A stretch of DNA of 64,000 bases, taken from positions 17,827-81,826 of the forward strand of contig JANXBS010000019.1 of assembly GCA_025060615.1 (NCBI GenBank), in the 5' to 3' direction. The position numbers and the translations under genes were made by a program. Below, in pieces: positions 17,494-26,177 of this stretch. Below the pieces are notes generated by a model. It was given only the letters and a program-made list of their open reading frames with translations. It ran no database searches and was not told the origin of the DNA. Numbering within the stretch: the first letter of the stretch is position 1; every line of letters starts with the position of its first letter. This DNA is from Anaerolineae bacterium (lineage in GTDB: Bacteria > Chloroflexota > Anaerolineae > DUEN01).

Positions 17494-18579
17494 TCAAGCT
17501 GTACAGGGGTGAGGCTCCTCGATGGCCTCAAAGAAAGCCAACACGTTTTCCCAGGGCACGTCTGGCTCTAGGATGTGCGTGGGTGCTAGCAGCAGCCCAC
17601 CTCCTTGTCCCACGGTCTCGATCCGTTCCCGAACCACCTGTTTGACCTCCTCCGGTGTGCCGAACGGCATTGTCGTTTGCGTGCCAATGGTCCCCCAAAA
17701 CGCCAGCCGATCGCCATATTGTCGTTTCATCTCGGCCGGGTCCATGCACTCCGGCTGTACCGGATTGAGGATGTCCACGCCGATTTCGATCAGCTCCGGC
17801 ACGATCGCGCGGCAGTCCCCATCTGAGTGATAAAAGATCAGGAGGTCTGGGTTAACGGCTCGCGCGGCCTCGATGACCGCCTGGAGCCGCGGCTTGAGCC
17901 AGGCGCGCCATATGGCCGGGCTCATCAACATGCCAGTTTGCGAGCTGACATCGTCCCCTAGCCGCAGAATGTCCACACCCGCCTGGGCCAGCCGCCGGGC
18001 CTGCGCCTTGCGGATCTCGGTGACGCGATCGAGCAGCGCAGCTGCGAAGCCGGGGTTGACGACCAGGTCGGTGAGCAACTGTTCCATTCCCCGCATGTAC
18101 CAGGAGATCTCGAAGATAGTGCAAGTGAGGTCTCCTGCGACGGCCAGCTCTCGGGCGTGCAACTGCGCAACAGCTTCGTCCAGATGTTCATGGGTACCAG
18201 GCGCTAACGGGTCGGGGAAGGGGTATGCGTCTAGTTCGCGTGGCGTCTGGAGATCACGCAATGGATGGATCATGCGTTCGAAATGGAAGAATGTGCCGCG
18301 TTGTCGCGCCACGCCCCACTGGTCCACCGTTATATCCCCTAAGTCTAAGTCCGCCGGGAGGAAGGGCGAGAAGTCAGGACGCTCGCCAGTGTCCGCCAAC
18401 GAGACTGCGCGTACCTCGAATTGAAAGTATTCAGCAGGGTCATCAGCCCCGGTCTTTTGGCGGAAGATCTCCATCAGGGCCGGCGTGAAAGCCCCCCAGC
18501 TTAGCTCGCGTGGCACGCGGTCAGGCGGTTCCCGTCGCATGGCGGTCAAGACGCGTTCACGCGGGGTCATCTCAGGCAC
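17494..18579 (-). CDS. Uroporphyrinogen decarboxylase (UroD)-family protein, methyltransferase-like
   Basis: 361 aa TIM-barrel of the UroD superfamily. MTPRERVLTAMRREPPDRVPRE at the N-terminus and ILRLGDDVSSQTGMLMSPAIWRAWLKP near 203-229, HSDGDCRAIVPELIEIGVDILNPVQP near 252-277 are typical of the MtaA/CmuA-like branch rather than true HemE. HSDG and the late His suggest a metal site. Likely moves a methyl group to or from a corrinoid or thiol in an uncharacterised pathway. Start GTG 18579 has AGGAG about 9 nt upstream. Pairs with DUF1638. Confidence 0.8.
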   Translation of the reverse strand: MPEMTPRERVLTAMRREPPDRVPRELSWGAFTPALMEIFRQKTGADDPAEYFQFEVRAVSLADTGERPDFSPFLPADLDLGDITVDQWGVARQRGTFFHFERMIHPLRDLQTPRELDAYPFPDPLAPGTHEHLDEAVAQLHARELAVAGDLTCTIFEISWYMRGMEQLLTDLVVNPGFAAALLDRVTEIRKAQARRLAQAGVDILRLGDDVSSQTGMLMSPAIWRAWLKPRLQAVIEAARAVNPDLLIFYHSDGDCRAIVPELIEIGVDILNPVQPECMDPAEMKRQYGDRLAFWGTIGTQTTMPFGTPEEVKQVVRERIETVGQGGGLLLAPTHILEPDVPWENVLAFFEAIEEPHPCTA

Positions 18580-18884
18580 TGGGTCTTACTCCTGGGTTCA
18601 CCTTAGACAATTGGGAGGCGAAAAGCCAATAGACAGCTAGTAAACTCAAGAGGCCGACCCCAATTATACCTTGGTCATTGCCAATGGCCATGGCAAGGTA
18701 CCATTTGCGAATTTCTCTGCCAATTGTACCGGAGGTAAGGCAGAAGTGCAAAAGAGCAGCGAGAAACGAGCAAGACGGGTTTATGCCCACTTCCTGCACG
18801 GTAGAATCGTCCTTCTCCTCTGCTGAGCCGGAGGTTCGTTAAGCTGCTGCCTGGGATGCGTTTTTAGGCACCTTTTCAGTTCCC
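18580..18884. other. 305-bp gap without supported gene
   Basis: A 75-codon minus-strand frame (18572-18799) has one hydrophobic stretch but no ribosome site and no recognisable family; I do not call it. Otherwise the stretch is the presumed promoter region of the UroD-DUF1638 pair and shows no clear boxes. Confidence 0.4.
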
Positions 18885-19394
18885 TCAATGGACGCGTATC
18901 GGTGTGCCGCAGCGCCTGCAGAACCGATCGCCTTCATCGAAAGGAGCCCTACATTGCGGACAGGCTGTGCCATCCCGGGAGGCCGGAGTTACTCCCTGGC
19001 GAAGCGCGGCGATCTCAGCCTCAATCTGCGCGTCTAGCGCAGCAGAGATTGACACTTTACTGGGCTGCCGTTGGGCAAGCTCCTGTTCCAGTTGCACCTC
19101 GAGTTTGGTTTGCGTCCCTAGGTGCCAATCCAGCTCTTTCAATACCTCAATGGCCTCTGCCCGCAATTGCGCGTTGAGGGCTTGAAAGTCCTCCTCCTCG
19201 ATCTTGCCCACAGCGTGGTCAAATTCCAGATCCTTGATCGCTGCCAGCAGCGCCTCACGCCGCAACATTAACTCTCCTAGGACCGGATCATTTTCCCCGC
19301 CGTTCATGAGTGATCTCGATCGGCTGTGCACAATGGGCCAGGCGACGATGACCACTGCGATGGCGGCCATCAGGAGGGCGATGAGTATGAGCAT
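18885..19394 (-). CDS. CcmI-like membrane protein with C-terminal zinc ribbon
   Basis: 169 aa. An N-terminal transmembrane helix (MLILIALLMAAIAVVIVAWPIV), then LMLRREALLAAIKDLEFDHAVGKIEEEDFQALN near 43-75, the segment typical of CcmI/CycH-like proteins and their relatives, a charged coiled-coil linker, and a double-Cys ribbon CPQC...CRRC near 145-164. Last gene of the ccm group, 24 nt after ccmF. CcmI handles apocytochrome; the TPR part is missing here and a zinc ribbon takes its place, so the role may differ. Confidence 0.72.
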   Translation of the reverse strand: MLILIALLMAAIAVVIVAWPIVHSRSRSLMNGGENDPVLGELMLRREALLAAIKDLEFDHAVGKIEEEDFQALNAQLRAEAIEVLKELDWHLGTQTKLEVQLEQELAQRQPSKVSISAALDAQIEAEIAALRQGVTPASRDGTACPQCRAPFDEGDRFCRRCGTPIRVH

Positions 19395-19418
19395 ACGGCG
19401 ACCTCTTTCCTTGTCCGT

Positions 19419-21413
19419 TCACGCCGGGTGAATGGCCCTCGCTGGAGCACGTGCGAGGATCGACGCGGGCTCTTGACGGTGAGGCCAGATGGCAATCACC
19501 GTCCCCAGCACCAATACTAGTCCTCCGATCCATAGCCAGATCATCAGTGGGTTGATGTACACTTTGAACGAGGCGCGCGCGCCATTGTCCTCCCAGCCGG
19601 CCAGGACCGCGTATACATCCTCGCGCAGTCCGGTGAGGATCCCAACCTCGCTGGTGGGCTGTTCGGGCGTCTTGAAGTATATATTCCGCTGGGGCTCGAG
19701 CGTGCCAATGTAGCGGCCGTTCCGATAGATCTCCAGCCGGGCATAGATCTGTTGATGATTGGGCGTGACCCGTTGGCCCAGGCCGCGGTAGACCAGCGTA
19801 TAGTCTTTGACCGTCATATGCTCGCCGATGGCTAGGTTGGCCTGTCCTTCTGACTGGTAAAAGGTGTTTCCGATGATGCCAATCGCCATCAAGACGACGC
19901 CCAGGTGGACCGTATATCCGCCATAACGGCGCTGGTTGCGCCGGACCAGCTTTATCATCGCTTGCAGCCAGCTTTCACCGGTGGTTTTTCGGCGCGCATC
20001 TGTCCCGCGTACGAACTCTTGTCCGATGGTGGACATGATCAGCGCGCATACCCCCAACCCCACCAGGGGCAACGGCTCGCGAACACCAAAGATGGCGAGC
20101 GCCGCTACCCCCGCTAGGGAGAGGATCGCCGGCCAGGTGAACTGGCGCCGGATCGTCTCCCACGTCGAGATGCGCCATCCTAGCAGCGGACAGATGCCCA
20201 TCAAGACGAGTAATCCCAGAAAGATTGGGCCGTTGACCTTGTTGAAGAACGGCGCGCTGACTGAGATCTTGGTGTTGCTCACCGCCTCGGTAATGATTGG
20301 GAAGAGGGTACCCAGCAAGGTGGTAAACGTGATCCCCACGAGGATTAGGTTGTTGCCTAAGAAACCCGCTTCGCGGGAAAGCATACCGTCCAGCTCGTTC
20401 TCGCTGCGCAATAGTGGCATCCGATGATGCATCAGCGCCAAAAAGCCTAATGTCGAGGCGGCGATAAAAGCCAGGAACATCGGCCCAATGTTGGACAAAG
20501 CGAAGGAGTGCACTGATTCGATAATGCCGCTGCGGGTGATGAAGGTGCCCGTCAGCGTCAGCTCGAAAGTGAGCAGAATAAGGGCCATGTTCCACGTCTT
20601 GAACATGCCGCGACGTTCCTGAATCATGATCGAGTGCAGAAAGGCGGTGCCGGTCAGCCACGGCAGGAGCGAGGCGTTCTCCACCGGGTCCCATGCCCAA
20701 TAGCCGCCCCATCCTAGCTCGGCATATGCCCATTGCGAACCCATCAGGATGCCTACGGACAGAAACAGCCACGGGACAAGCGTCCAGCGCCGGATCGTGC
20801 GCACCCAGGCGTTGCCGAGCTGTCTGCTAGCGAGCGCGGCCACCGCAAAGGCGAACGGTACGGTGAACCCGACGAAGCCGAGGTACAAGCCCACCGGATG
20901 CGCCATCATCCAATAATTCTGTAGCAAAGGATTTAGCCCGGAGCCATCTGGCGGTCTGAAAGGTAACCGTTGAAACGGATTGGCTGAGAACAGCAATAGC
21001 GACAAGAAAAAGGCACTGGTAAACAGCAAAGTGGCGTGGACGTAAGGCATCATCTGCTGGTGCTGTTGGTGAAATCGGGCGGCCACTGCCATGGAATACA
21101 GACTGAGGATTAACGTCCAGAACAGAAGAGATCCTGCCTGACCGCCCCACAGGCTCGATATCTTGTAAAGAGTGGGCAGGTTCCGCTCAGAGTGAGAGGC
21201 GACGTACTCGATGCTGAAGTCATCGGTCAACAGTGCATACCACAGGGCCAGGGTCGCGATGACCACCAGGCTACCCACGACGAATACAGCATTTCGTCCG
21301 CTCATCACCAGCTCGGGCATGCGTCGCCGTGCCCCCTCAATGGAGACCGCTACTCCGAACAGCGCGATCACAAACCCTAACACCAACGCAACGTATCCAA
21401 TATCCGGGATCAT
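19419..21413 (-). CDS. ccmF: Cytochrome c heme lyase subunit CcmF
   Basis: 664-aa polytopic membrane protein of the haem-handling family, attaches haem to apocytochrome c in System I. Has the WWD-type motif WAYAELGWGGYWAWDPVENASLLPW near 232-256, conserved periplasmic His residues (e.g. PWLTGTAFLHSIM) and the C-terminal CcmF domain near YTLVYRGLGQRVTPNHQQIYARLEIYRNG. 76 nt separate it from the thioredoxin-like gene upstream. CcmA-E are not in this window. Confidence 0.92.
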   Translation of the reverse strand: MIPDIGYVALVLGFVIALFGVAVSIEGARRRMPELVMSGRNAVFVVGSLVVIATLALWYALLTDDFSIEYVASHSERNLPTLYKISSLWGGQAGSLLFWTLILSLYSMAVAARFHQQHQQMMPYVHATLLFTSAFFLSLLLFSANPFQRLPFRPPDGSGLNPLLQNYWMMAHPVGLYLGFVGFTVPFAFAVAALASRQLGNAWVRTIRRWTLVPWLFLSVGILMGSQWAYAELGWGGYWAWDPVENASLLPWLTGTAFLHSIMIQERRGMFKTWNMALILLTFELTLTGTFITRSGIIESVHSFALSNIGPMFLAFIAASTLGFLALMHHRMPLLRSENELDGMLSREAGFLGNNLILVGITFTTLLGTLFPIITEAVSNTKISVSAPFFNKVNGPIFLGLLVLMGICPLLGWRISTWETIRRQFTWPAILSLAGVAALAIFGVREPLPLVGLGVCALIMSTIGQEFVRGTDARRKTTGESWLQAMIKLVRRNQRRYGGYTVHLGVVLMAIGIIGNTFYQSEGQANLAIGEHMTVKDYTLVYRGLGQRVTPNHQQIYARLEIYRNGRYIGTLEPQRNIYFKTPEQPTSEVGILTGLREDVYAVLAGWEDNGARASFKVYINPLMIWLWIGGLVLVLGTVIAIWPHRQEPASILARAPARAIHPA

Positions 21414-21489
21414 TTAAGGGCCTCCTCGGCTTATCGCCTGTTTTAGACCAAGGACGACAGACAACAGACGGTAGACGAAAGGCGAACCT

Positions 21490-22071
21490 CTAGTTGTCAT
21501 GCGCTGACTGGGGGACAGACAAGATCTCACGGATATGGGCTTCTAGCTCTTCCATGGTAGTGAAGGGGCCTTCTTTGAAGCCCTTGATCTGGCCATCGGG
21601 GCCGATGAAGAAGGTCTCGGGTACGCCACGGATGAAATAGCGACGCGCGATCTTACTCCCCAGGTCAGGCCCGTTAGGATATGTGATCTGAAACTCTCGC
21701 AGGTAGGCCCGCGCCGCCGGCTCCTGGTCCAGATAGTCCACTCCGATCATCATCAGCCCCTGGTCCCTATATTTGCGCCATGCAGCCTCTAAAAGTGGCG
21801 CTTCATCCTTGCAAGGATCGCACCAGCTCGCCCAGAAATTAAGCACTACAGGACGGCCGCGCAATTCTGCTAGCGAGATCTCTTCACCATCAAACAGGAT
21901 CAGAGTGAATTCAGGGGCTGGGCCGCTCTTGGGCTGGCTGACCCCTTTACGGGCCTGTCCATAGAACAACACGGCCAGAAAGGCCAGGACGATCACCAGG
22001 GTAAGCGCCATGCTAGGGGTAAAGCCCCGGGATGCGATTCGCCCACTTGAAGGAGCGGGAATCTCAGTCAA
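21490..22071 (-). CDS. Membrane-anchored thiol:disulfide oxidoreductase, CcmG/ResA-like
   Basis: 193 aa. An N-terminal helix ([18 protein letters not shown] near 20-37) anchors a periplasmic-side TlpA/ResA thioredoxin fold: [46 protein letters not shown] with active-site CDPC near 87-90, then [17 protein letters not shown] with the cis-Pro. It reduces apocytochrome c cysteines. The start lies inside the end of ccmH (8-nt overlap). Confidence 0.88.
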   Translation of the reverse strand: MTEIPAPSSGRIASRGFTPSMALTLVIVLAFLAVLFYGQARKGVSQPKSGPAPEFTLILFDGEEISLAELRGRPVVLNFWASWCDPCKDEAPLLEAAWRKYRDQGLMMIGVDYLDQEPAARAYLREFQITYPNGPDLGSKIARRYFIRGVPETFFIGPDGQIKGFKEGPFTTMEELEAHIREILSVPQSAHDN

Positions 22072-22591
22072 GGCGACGCAACTCCTCTTCCAATCGTCTG
22101 ACGTACTCGTCCTGGAATATCTCTGGGCTGGAGGCGGTTGCCGTGGCCGTTACAGTTCGCCTGTGCTGGGACCAGTGATAACCTAGGTAGCCCAGTAGTC
22201 CAGCCCCCGCAGCCAGGAATGCGAACGGCAGCACCCAGGCCAGTAACGTAAATCCCTCTCGAGGTGGCTCGCCTAACACTTGAGGGCCGTATTGCTCCAC
22301 GAAGTACGCCTTAATCTCCTCCGGTGTAGCCCCCTGGCTCAGCTTCAGGGCGATCACCTCGCGCATCTGCTCGCACGCTTTGAGCTCGCACACGTCCAAG
22401 CGGACGCCAGCGCACAGCGGGCACCACAACTCGCGTGCGACCTGATTGATTTCGTCCGGGGTAGGCGTTTGCGCAAGGGCTGTGGTCCCGGTGAGCCACA
22501 TGAGGCCTAACAGAGCCACGCACCATGTCAAGGCCAAGAGCAGCTTTTGGCCCTTCTCCGAGCTTCTGTTCAAAGGAGATGAACTTATCAT
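22064..22591 (-). CDS. ccmH: Cytochrome c-type biogenesis protein CcmH
   Basis: 175 aa with signal peptide/TM (LALTWCVALLGLMWLTGTTALAQ), then the CcmH domain: ELWCPLCAGVRLDVCELKACEQMREVIALKLSQGATPEEIKAYFVEQYGPQVL near 52-105 carrying the redox pair CPLC plus an extra CELKAC pair, and a second transmembrane helix LLAWVLPFAFLAAGAGLL. Acts with CcmG in thiol reduction of apocytochrome. Its ATG overlaps the stop of the response regulator-cyclase (ATGA), so it is translated from that transcript. Confidence 0.88.
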   Translation of the reverse strand: MISSSPLNRSSEKGQKLLLALTWCVALLGLMWLTGTTALAQTPTPDEINQVARELWCPLCAGVRLDVCELKACEQMREVIALKLSQGATPEEIKAYFVEQYGPQVLGEPPREGFTLLAWVLPFAFLAAGAGLLGYLGYHWSQHRRTVTATATASSPEIFQDEYVRRLEEELRRLD

Positions 22592-23679
22592 GATCCAACC
22601 TCTTCAGTTTGTCGGTTTTCCCGCCATCTCAGAACCCGGAAAGCGCGCACGGGTTCTGTACGCCCTTTGACGGTGAGCAAGCCCCTATCTTCGGCTATCA
22701 CAAGATCCTTCACCTGTCGGTAAACCTCTTCACTAATTAGGATTCCCCCGCTGGGGGCGTTCTCCTGCAGACGTTTGGCTAATACGACGGTGTTGCCAAT
22801 GGCCGTGTAATTCATCTGCTCTTTGCTGCCGATGTTGCCAACCACGGCATCGCCGGTATGAATGCCGATAGCCAGAGACAGCTTCGGCTCGTTGGGCAGG
22901 AGATGCAGTCGCTGGGCGGTATCTTGGATGTCCAGCGCGGCGCGCACTGCGCGCACGACATGATCCGGTTGAGGCAACGGCGCATTAAATAACACCATCG
23001 CGCCGTCTCCCATGAACTTGTCCAGTGTGCCTTCATGTACTAAGGCCGTATCCGCTACAATGGAGAGGTACGCATTCAAGATATTGATCAGTTCATCAGG
23101 GGGGATAGCCTCTGCTAACGGGGTAAAATCGCGCACGTCTACGAAAAGGATGGTGACCTCCTGGCGTACACCTCCTAAGCTAGGAGCTCCTGGTTCCTTT
23201 AGCAGCCGTTCTGTTACGCGCGGCGAGAGGTAATGCTGAACGAGGATATGCATCTTGGCATTTAGCTCGTCCAGCTCTTTTTGTAGCTCGGCGTTTTTGC
23301 GTCGCAACTGGGTTTTCTCAAGGGCCTGCTTGATACGAGCGCGCACCTCCTTTAAGGGAAAGGGCTTAGACACATAATCGTCTGCACCAGCCTGCATGCA
23401 TTCAATGGTCACACGCTCAGAGCTGAGCGCACTGACCATAATGATGCCTGTCACCGGATCTCGCTCGCGAATCAGTTTGAGCACTCGCATGCCATCGATG
23501 TGTGGGATAATGATGTCCAGCAAAATCAAATCTGGTCGCTCTCGCTCGAACAGGGCTAACGCCTCTTTCCCATCCTTCGCTTCGATGACTTGATATCCAT
23601 CGGCTTGTAAGATCTTGCCCAAGAGGCGGAGCGTCTCAGGTTCGTCGTCCACCAGTAACACTTTAGGCGATTGTGGCAT
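22588..23679 (-). CDS. Response regulator with class III nucleotide cyclase domain
   Basis: 363 aa: receiver 1-120 (acidic pair Asp11/Asp12, phosphoacceptor Asp55, Ser83, Lys105), coiled-coil linker about 121-150, class III cyclase 175-350. Metal-binding Asp181 (FVDVRDFT) and Asp225 (GDGAM) are present, and Arg303, but the position of the transition-state Asn is Val299 (GNTVVLAKRL). No histidine kinase is nearby. ATG 23679 is chosen because the longer frame to 24144 would run antisense through a glycosyltransferase gene. Translationally coupled to ccmH. Confidence 0.85.
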   Translation of the reverse strand: MPQSPKVLLVDDEPETLRLLGKILQADGYQVIEAKDGKEALALFERERPDLILLDIIIPHIDGMRVLKLIRERDPVTGIIMVSALSSERVTIECMQAGADDYVSKPFPLKEVRARIKQALEKTQLRRKNAELQKELDELNAKMHILVQHYLSPRVTERLLKEPGAPSLGGVRQEVTILFVDVRDFTPLAEAIPPDELINILNAYLSIVADTALVHEGTLDKFMGDGAMVLFNAPLPQPDHVVRAVRAALDIQDTAQRLHLLPNEPKLSLAIGIHTGDAVVGNIGSKEQMNYTAIGNTVVLAKRLQENAPSGGILISEEVYRQVKDLVIAEDRGLLTVKGRTEPVRAFRVLRWRENRQTEEVGS

Positions 23680-23745
23680 GGGATTTCGCCAACTATTGGG
23701 GAGGTTATCCCGGTGATTTGGGCCTCTTATAACTACTTCTCCCTC

Positions 23746-23774
23746 ATTATAATACCATACGCAGCACGAGGCAA
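23746..23774 (-). promoter_or_regulatory. Promoter of the cyclase-ccm operon
   Basis: Minus strand TTGCCT (23774-23769), 17 nt, consensus TATAAT (23751-23746). It gives a leader of about 60 nt. The same TTGCCT -35 occurs in the sortase operon promoter (38303-38298). Confidence 0.55.
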
Positions 23775-23812
23775 TCGGTTTTATCCAGCCGCGGGGCATC
23801 TGTGGCGAGACC

Positions 23813-23841
23813 TTGGCAGGTAAGCTCCGGCTGATTATAAT
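23813..23841 (+). promoter_or_regulatory. Promoter predicting a leaderless glycosyltransferase mRNA
   Basis: TTGGCA at 23813-23818, 17 nt, TATAAT at 23836-23841, then GAGCCC and the ATG at 23848. The start codon coincides with the expected +1, and there is no room for a ribosome binding site. Confidence 0.6.
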
Positions 23842-23847
23842 GAGCCC

Positions 23848-24855
23848 ATGTCTAGTGGCCACCCTCTGCGAGTCTCTGTCATCTCCACGGTGCTTAACGA
23901 GCAGGAATCTGTCCCTCGCTTGATGGGCTCCCTGCTTGCCCAGACGCGCCAGCCAGATGAGATCATCATCGTAGATGGCGGCTCGCAAGACGGGACCGTC
24001 GCTGAGATCGAGAGATACGCGAGCTGCTTGCCGCTGCGAGTGCTGATCGTCCCAGGTGCCAATATCTCTCAAGGACGCAATCGCGCTATCGCTGAAGCCA
24101 CCGGCGATGTCATCGCTGTAACAGACGCCGGCGTGCGGCTGCACCCTCGCTGGCTGGAGGCATTGATTGCCCCCTTAGAGGTATCTTCTGAGCTGCAAGT
24201 CGTATCTGGTTTCTTCTTCCCCGATCCACAATCCCTGTTGGAGGTGGCGATGGGGGCCACTGTCCTCCCAGCTCTGGAGGACATTCGGCCAGATCGCTTT
24301 TTGCCGTCTAGCCGTTCAATAGCTTTTCGACGGGAGGCGTGGCAGGCGGTAGGGGGATATCCGGAATGGCTGGATTACTGTGAGGACCTGGTCTTTGACC
24401 TGCGCTTACGCGATCGGTTTGGGTCTTTCGGATGGGCACCGGATGCAGTGGCGTATTTTCGGCCTCGCACGTCTCTACGCGCTTTTTTCACCCAGTATTA
24501 CCGTTACGCCCGTGGTGATGGTAAGGCCGATCTGTGGCGATGGCGACATCTGGTGCGCTATACGACGTATCTGATACTTGCGCCGGCTCTCATCGGCCTG
24601 GGGATCATGCATTCACCCGGGTGGTGGGGAGTGCTTGTCCTTGGAGGGGCTATTTACTGTCGGCGGCCATGGCAGCGCTTAACACATTATTGGAGCGACT
24701 TGTCCTTCTGGCATAAGCTGTGGGCTCTGGCACTGGTGCCCATCATTCGGTTGGTGGGGGATGTGGCCAAGATGATCGGCTATCCCATCGGTTGGGTCTG
24801 GCGGTGGCGTCACCGACATCGCCCAGAGCTGCGATGGCGTGCCAAGGGGCAGTGA
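23848..24855 (+). CDS. Glycosyltransferase family 2, membrane-associated
   Basis: 335 aa. GT-A core: VSVISTVLNEQESVPRLMGSLLAQT near 8-32, EIIIVDGGSQDGT near 39-51, the DXD-like TDAG region near 90-95, and GGYPEWLDYCEDLVFDLRLRDRFG near 170-193. The C-terminal third has hydrophobic segments (YLILAPALIGLGIMHS, WGVLVLGGAIYC), so it is membrane attached. Divergent from the cyclase-ccm operon. Transferred sugar unknown. The ATG is supported by a perfect promoter immediately upstream, consistent with a leaderless start. Confidence 0.83.
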   Translation: MSSGHPLRVSVISTVLNEQESVPRLMGSLLAQTRQPDEIIIVDGGSQDGTVAEIERYASCLPLRVLIVPGANISQGRNRAIAEATGDVIAVTDAGVRLHPRWLEALIAPLEVSSELQVVSGFFFPDPQSLLEVAMGATVLPALEDIRPDRFLPSSRSIAFRREAWQAVGGYPEWLDYCEDLVFDLRLRDRFGSFGWAPDAVAYFRPRTSLRAFFTQYYRYARGDGKADLWRWRHLVRYTTYLILAPALIGLGIMHSPGWWGVLVLGGAIYCRRPWQRLTHYWSDLSFWHKLWALALVPIIRLVGDVAKMIGYPIGWVWRWRHRHRPELRWRAKGQ

Positions 24856-24890
24856 TCTTTGTGTTAAGGGATTTCGCAGGCCTGTAGCGG

Positions 24891-25880
24891 CTAGCGGCGG
24901 CGCGAAAGCTCACGAAGCTGTCGGAATAATTCCCGTTCGCGCTCGGTGAGGTTGGTGGGCAACTGCACGTAGATTCGTGCATAGAGGTCACCCCGCTGAT
25001 CTGGGTTTTTCAAGTTAGGCATTCCTAGACCGCGCAGACGGAAGACTTTGTTATTGGGCGTCTCCGGTGGGACCGTCAGCACGACAGGCCGTTCTAGCGT
25101 TGGCACCTGTACCTCGCCCCCCAGGACGGCAGTGTAAAGATCCACCGGTACATCCACCTTCAGGTCATCACCGTCTCGCTGGAATGTGGGATGCGGTAAT
25201 ACTTCCACTACCAAATACAGATCGCCTGATTGTCCACGGCCAAGTACTCCCTTCCCGGATACGCGCACCCGTGATCCCGTGCGCACACCACGGGGGATCT
25301 TCACCTCGATGCGGCTGCCATCCTCCCGTTGTAGGATACGGGTGGTACCTCGAAATGCTTCCTCGAGGGTAATCTGCACGGGTTGCTCCACATCCTGGCC
25401 GCGGCGCGGGCGCTCTTCTACGGCCTGATCGAACTCCCCAAAGCCGAACAGATCTCCCAGATTGACGGTGCGTTGGCGCCTACCCATGCCGCCGAACAGG
25501 GTCTGGAAGAATTCAGAGAAGCCACCCAGACCGCCGAAGATCTCCTCCAGTTCCTCCGGGGTGACAGTGCGCGTGTAGACACGTTGCCCTCCCGGACCGG
25601 TAGCCGTCCAGCGACTCCAGTCAAAATCCTCAGGACGGCCTCCCGCGCGCGTGAACTGTTGCCAGTAAGCCCCGAACTGGTCGTACTTCTTCCGCTTTTC
25701 CGGATCCGAGAGCACCTCATACGCTTCGTTGATCTCTTTGAAGCGCTCTTCAGCCGCTTTGTCACCCGGGTTCACGTCGGGGTGATATTGGCGGGCCAGC
25801 TTGCGATAAGCTTGTTTGATCTCTTTTTCTGTGGCATTGCGATCTACTCCCAAGATTTTATAGTAATCTTTGTACTCCAT
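24891..25880 (-). CDS. DnaJ-family co-chaperone (CbpA type)
   Basis: 329 aa. J domain 1-70 with the HPD triad in [32 protein letters not shown], a Gly/Phe-rich region with [16 protein letters not shown] near 118-133, then two DnaJ C-terminal beta domains ([34 protein letters not shown] ... [30 protein letters not shown]). The CxxCxGxG zinc domain is missing, which makes it CbpA-like. It stimulates DnaK. No CIRCE element is visible. Ends 36 nt from the convergent glycosyltransferase. Confidence 0.92.
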   Translation of the reverse strand: MEYKDYYKILGVDRNATEKEIKQAYRKLARQYHPDVNPGDKAAEERFKEINEAYEVLSDPEKRKKYDQFGAYWQQFTRAGGRPEDFDWSRWTATGPGGQRVYTRTVTPEELEEIFGGLGGFSEFFQTLFGGMGRRQRTVNLGDLFGFGEFDQAVEERPRRGQDVEQPVQITLEEAFRGTTRILQREDGSRIEVKIPRGVRTGSRVRVSGKGVLGRGQSGDLYLVVEVLPHPTFQRDGDDLKVDVPVDLYTAVLGGEVQVPTLERPVVLTVPPETPNNKVFRLRGLGMPNLKNPDQRGDLYARIYVQLPTNLTERERELFRQLRELSRRR

Positions 25881-26106
25881 AATCCCTCGTCAAGCATTAT
25901 GTCCATCATGGGAGGCCAAGGTTCCTTGAGAAGAACAGGACACAGCCATGCCTTGCCTCCATCAACCCTTTTAGCCTGCCTCTTGCCGCCCCCCCAAGGG
26001 CCCTATCCACTTCTGAGCAAACTCAAGAGACGGAGAGCTAGGGGAGACGGGATCAAGAGCTCATCGGTTGGATGCGAAGCTATCTCTTTACTCCGAGCAA
26101 TATACT

Positions 26107-26135
26107 AGTGTATCATGAAATGTGCTGAATGTTAA
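26107..26135 (-). promoter_or_regulatory. Candidate promoter of the dnaJ-type gene
   Basis: Minus strand TTAACA (26135-26130), 17 nt, TACACT (26112-26107), leader of about 220 nt. Boxes are 5/6 and 4/6. The 297-bp gap 25881-26177 holds nothing else I can support. Confidence 0.35.
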
Positions 26136-26177
26136 TTTGAGCCAATCAGCTCATCTCTCCCCTAGCGGAAATTCGGC

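Noticed and set aside
18572..18799. 75-codon ORF with a hydrophobic stretch upstream of the UroD gene
   Set aside because: No ribosome site and no homology; overlaps the next gene's start by 8 nt only by chance of frame.
23680..24144. N-terminal extension of the response regulator-cyclase frame
   Set aside because: Runs antisense through the glycosyltransferase gene, and the receiver domain begins normally at ATG 23679.
25881..26177. CIRCE heat-shock element before the dnaJ-type gene
   Set aside because: No TTAGCACTC-N9-GAGTGCTAA; only a plain promoter candidate.
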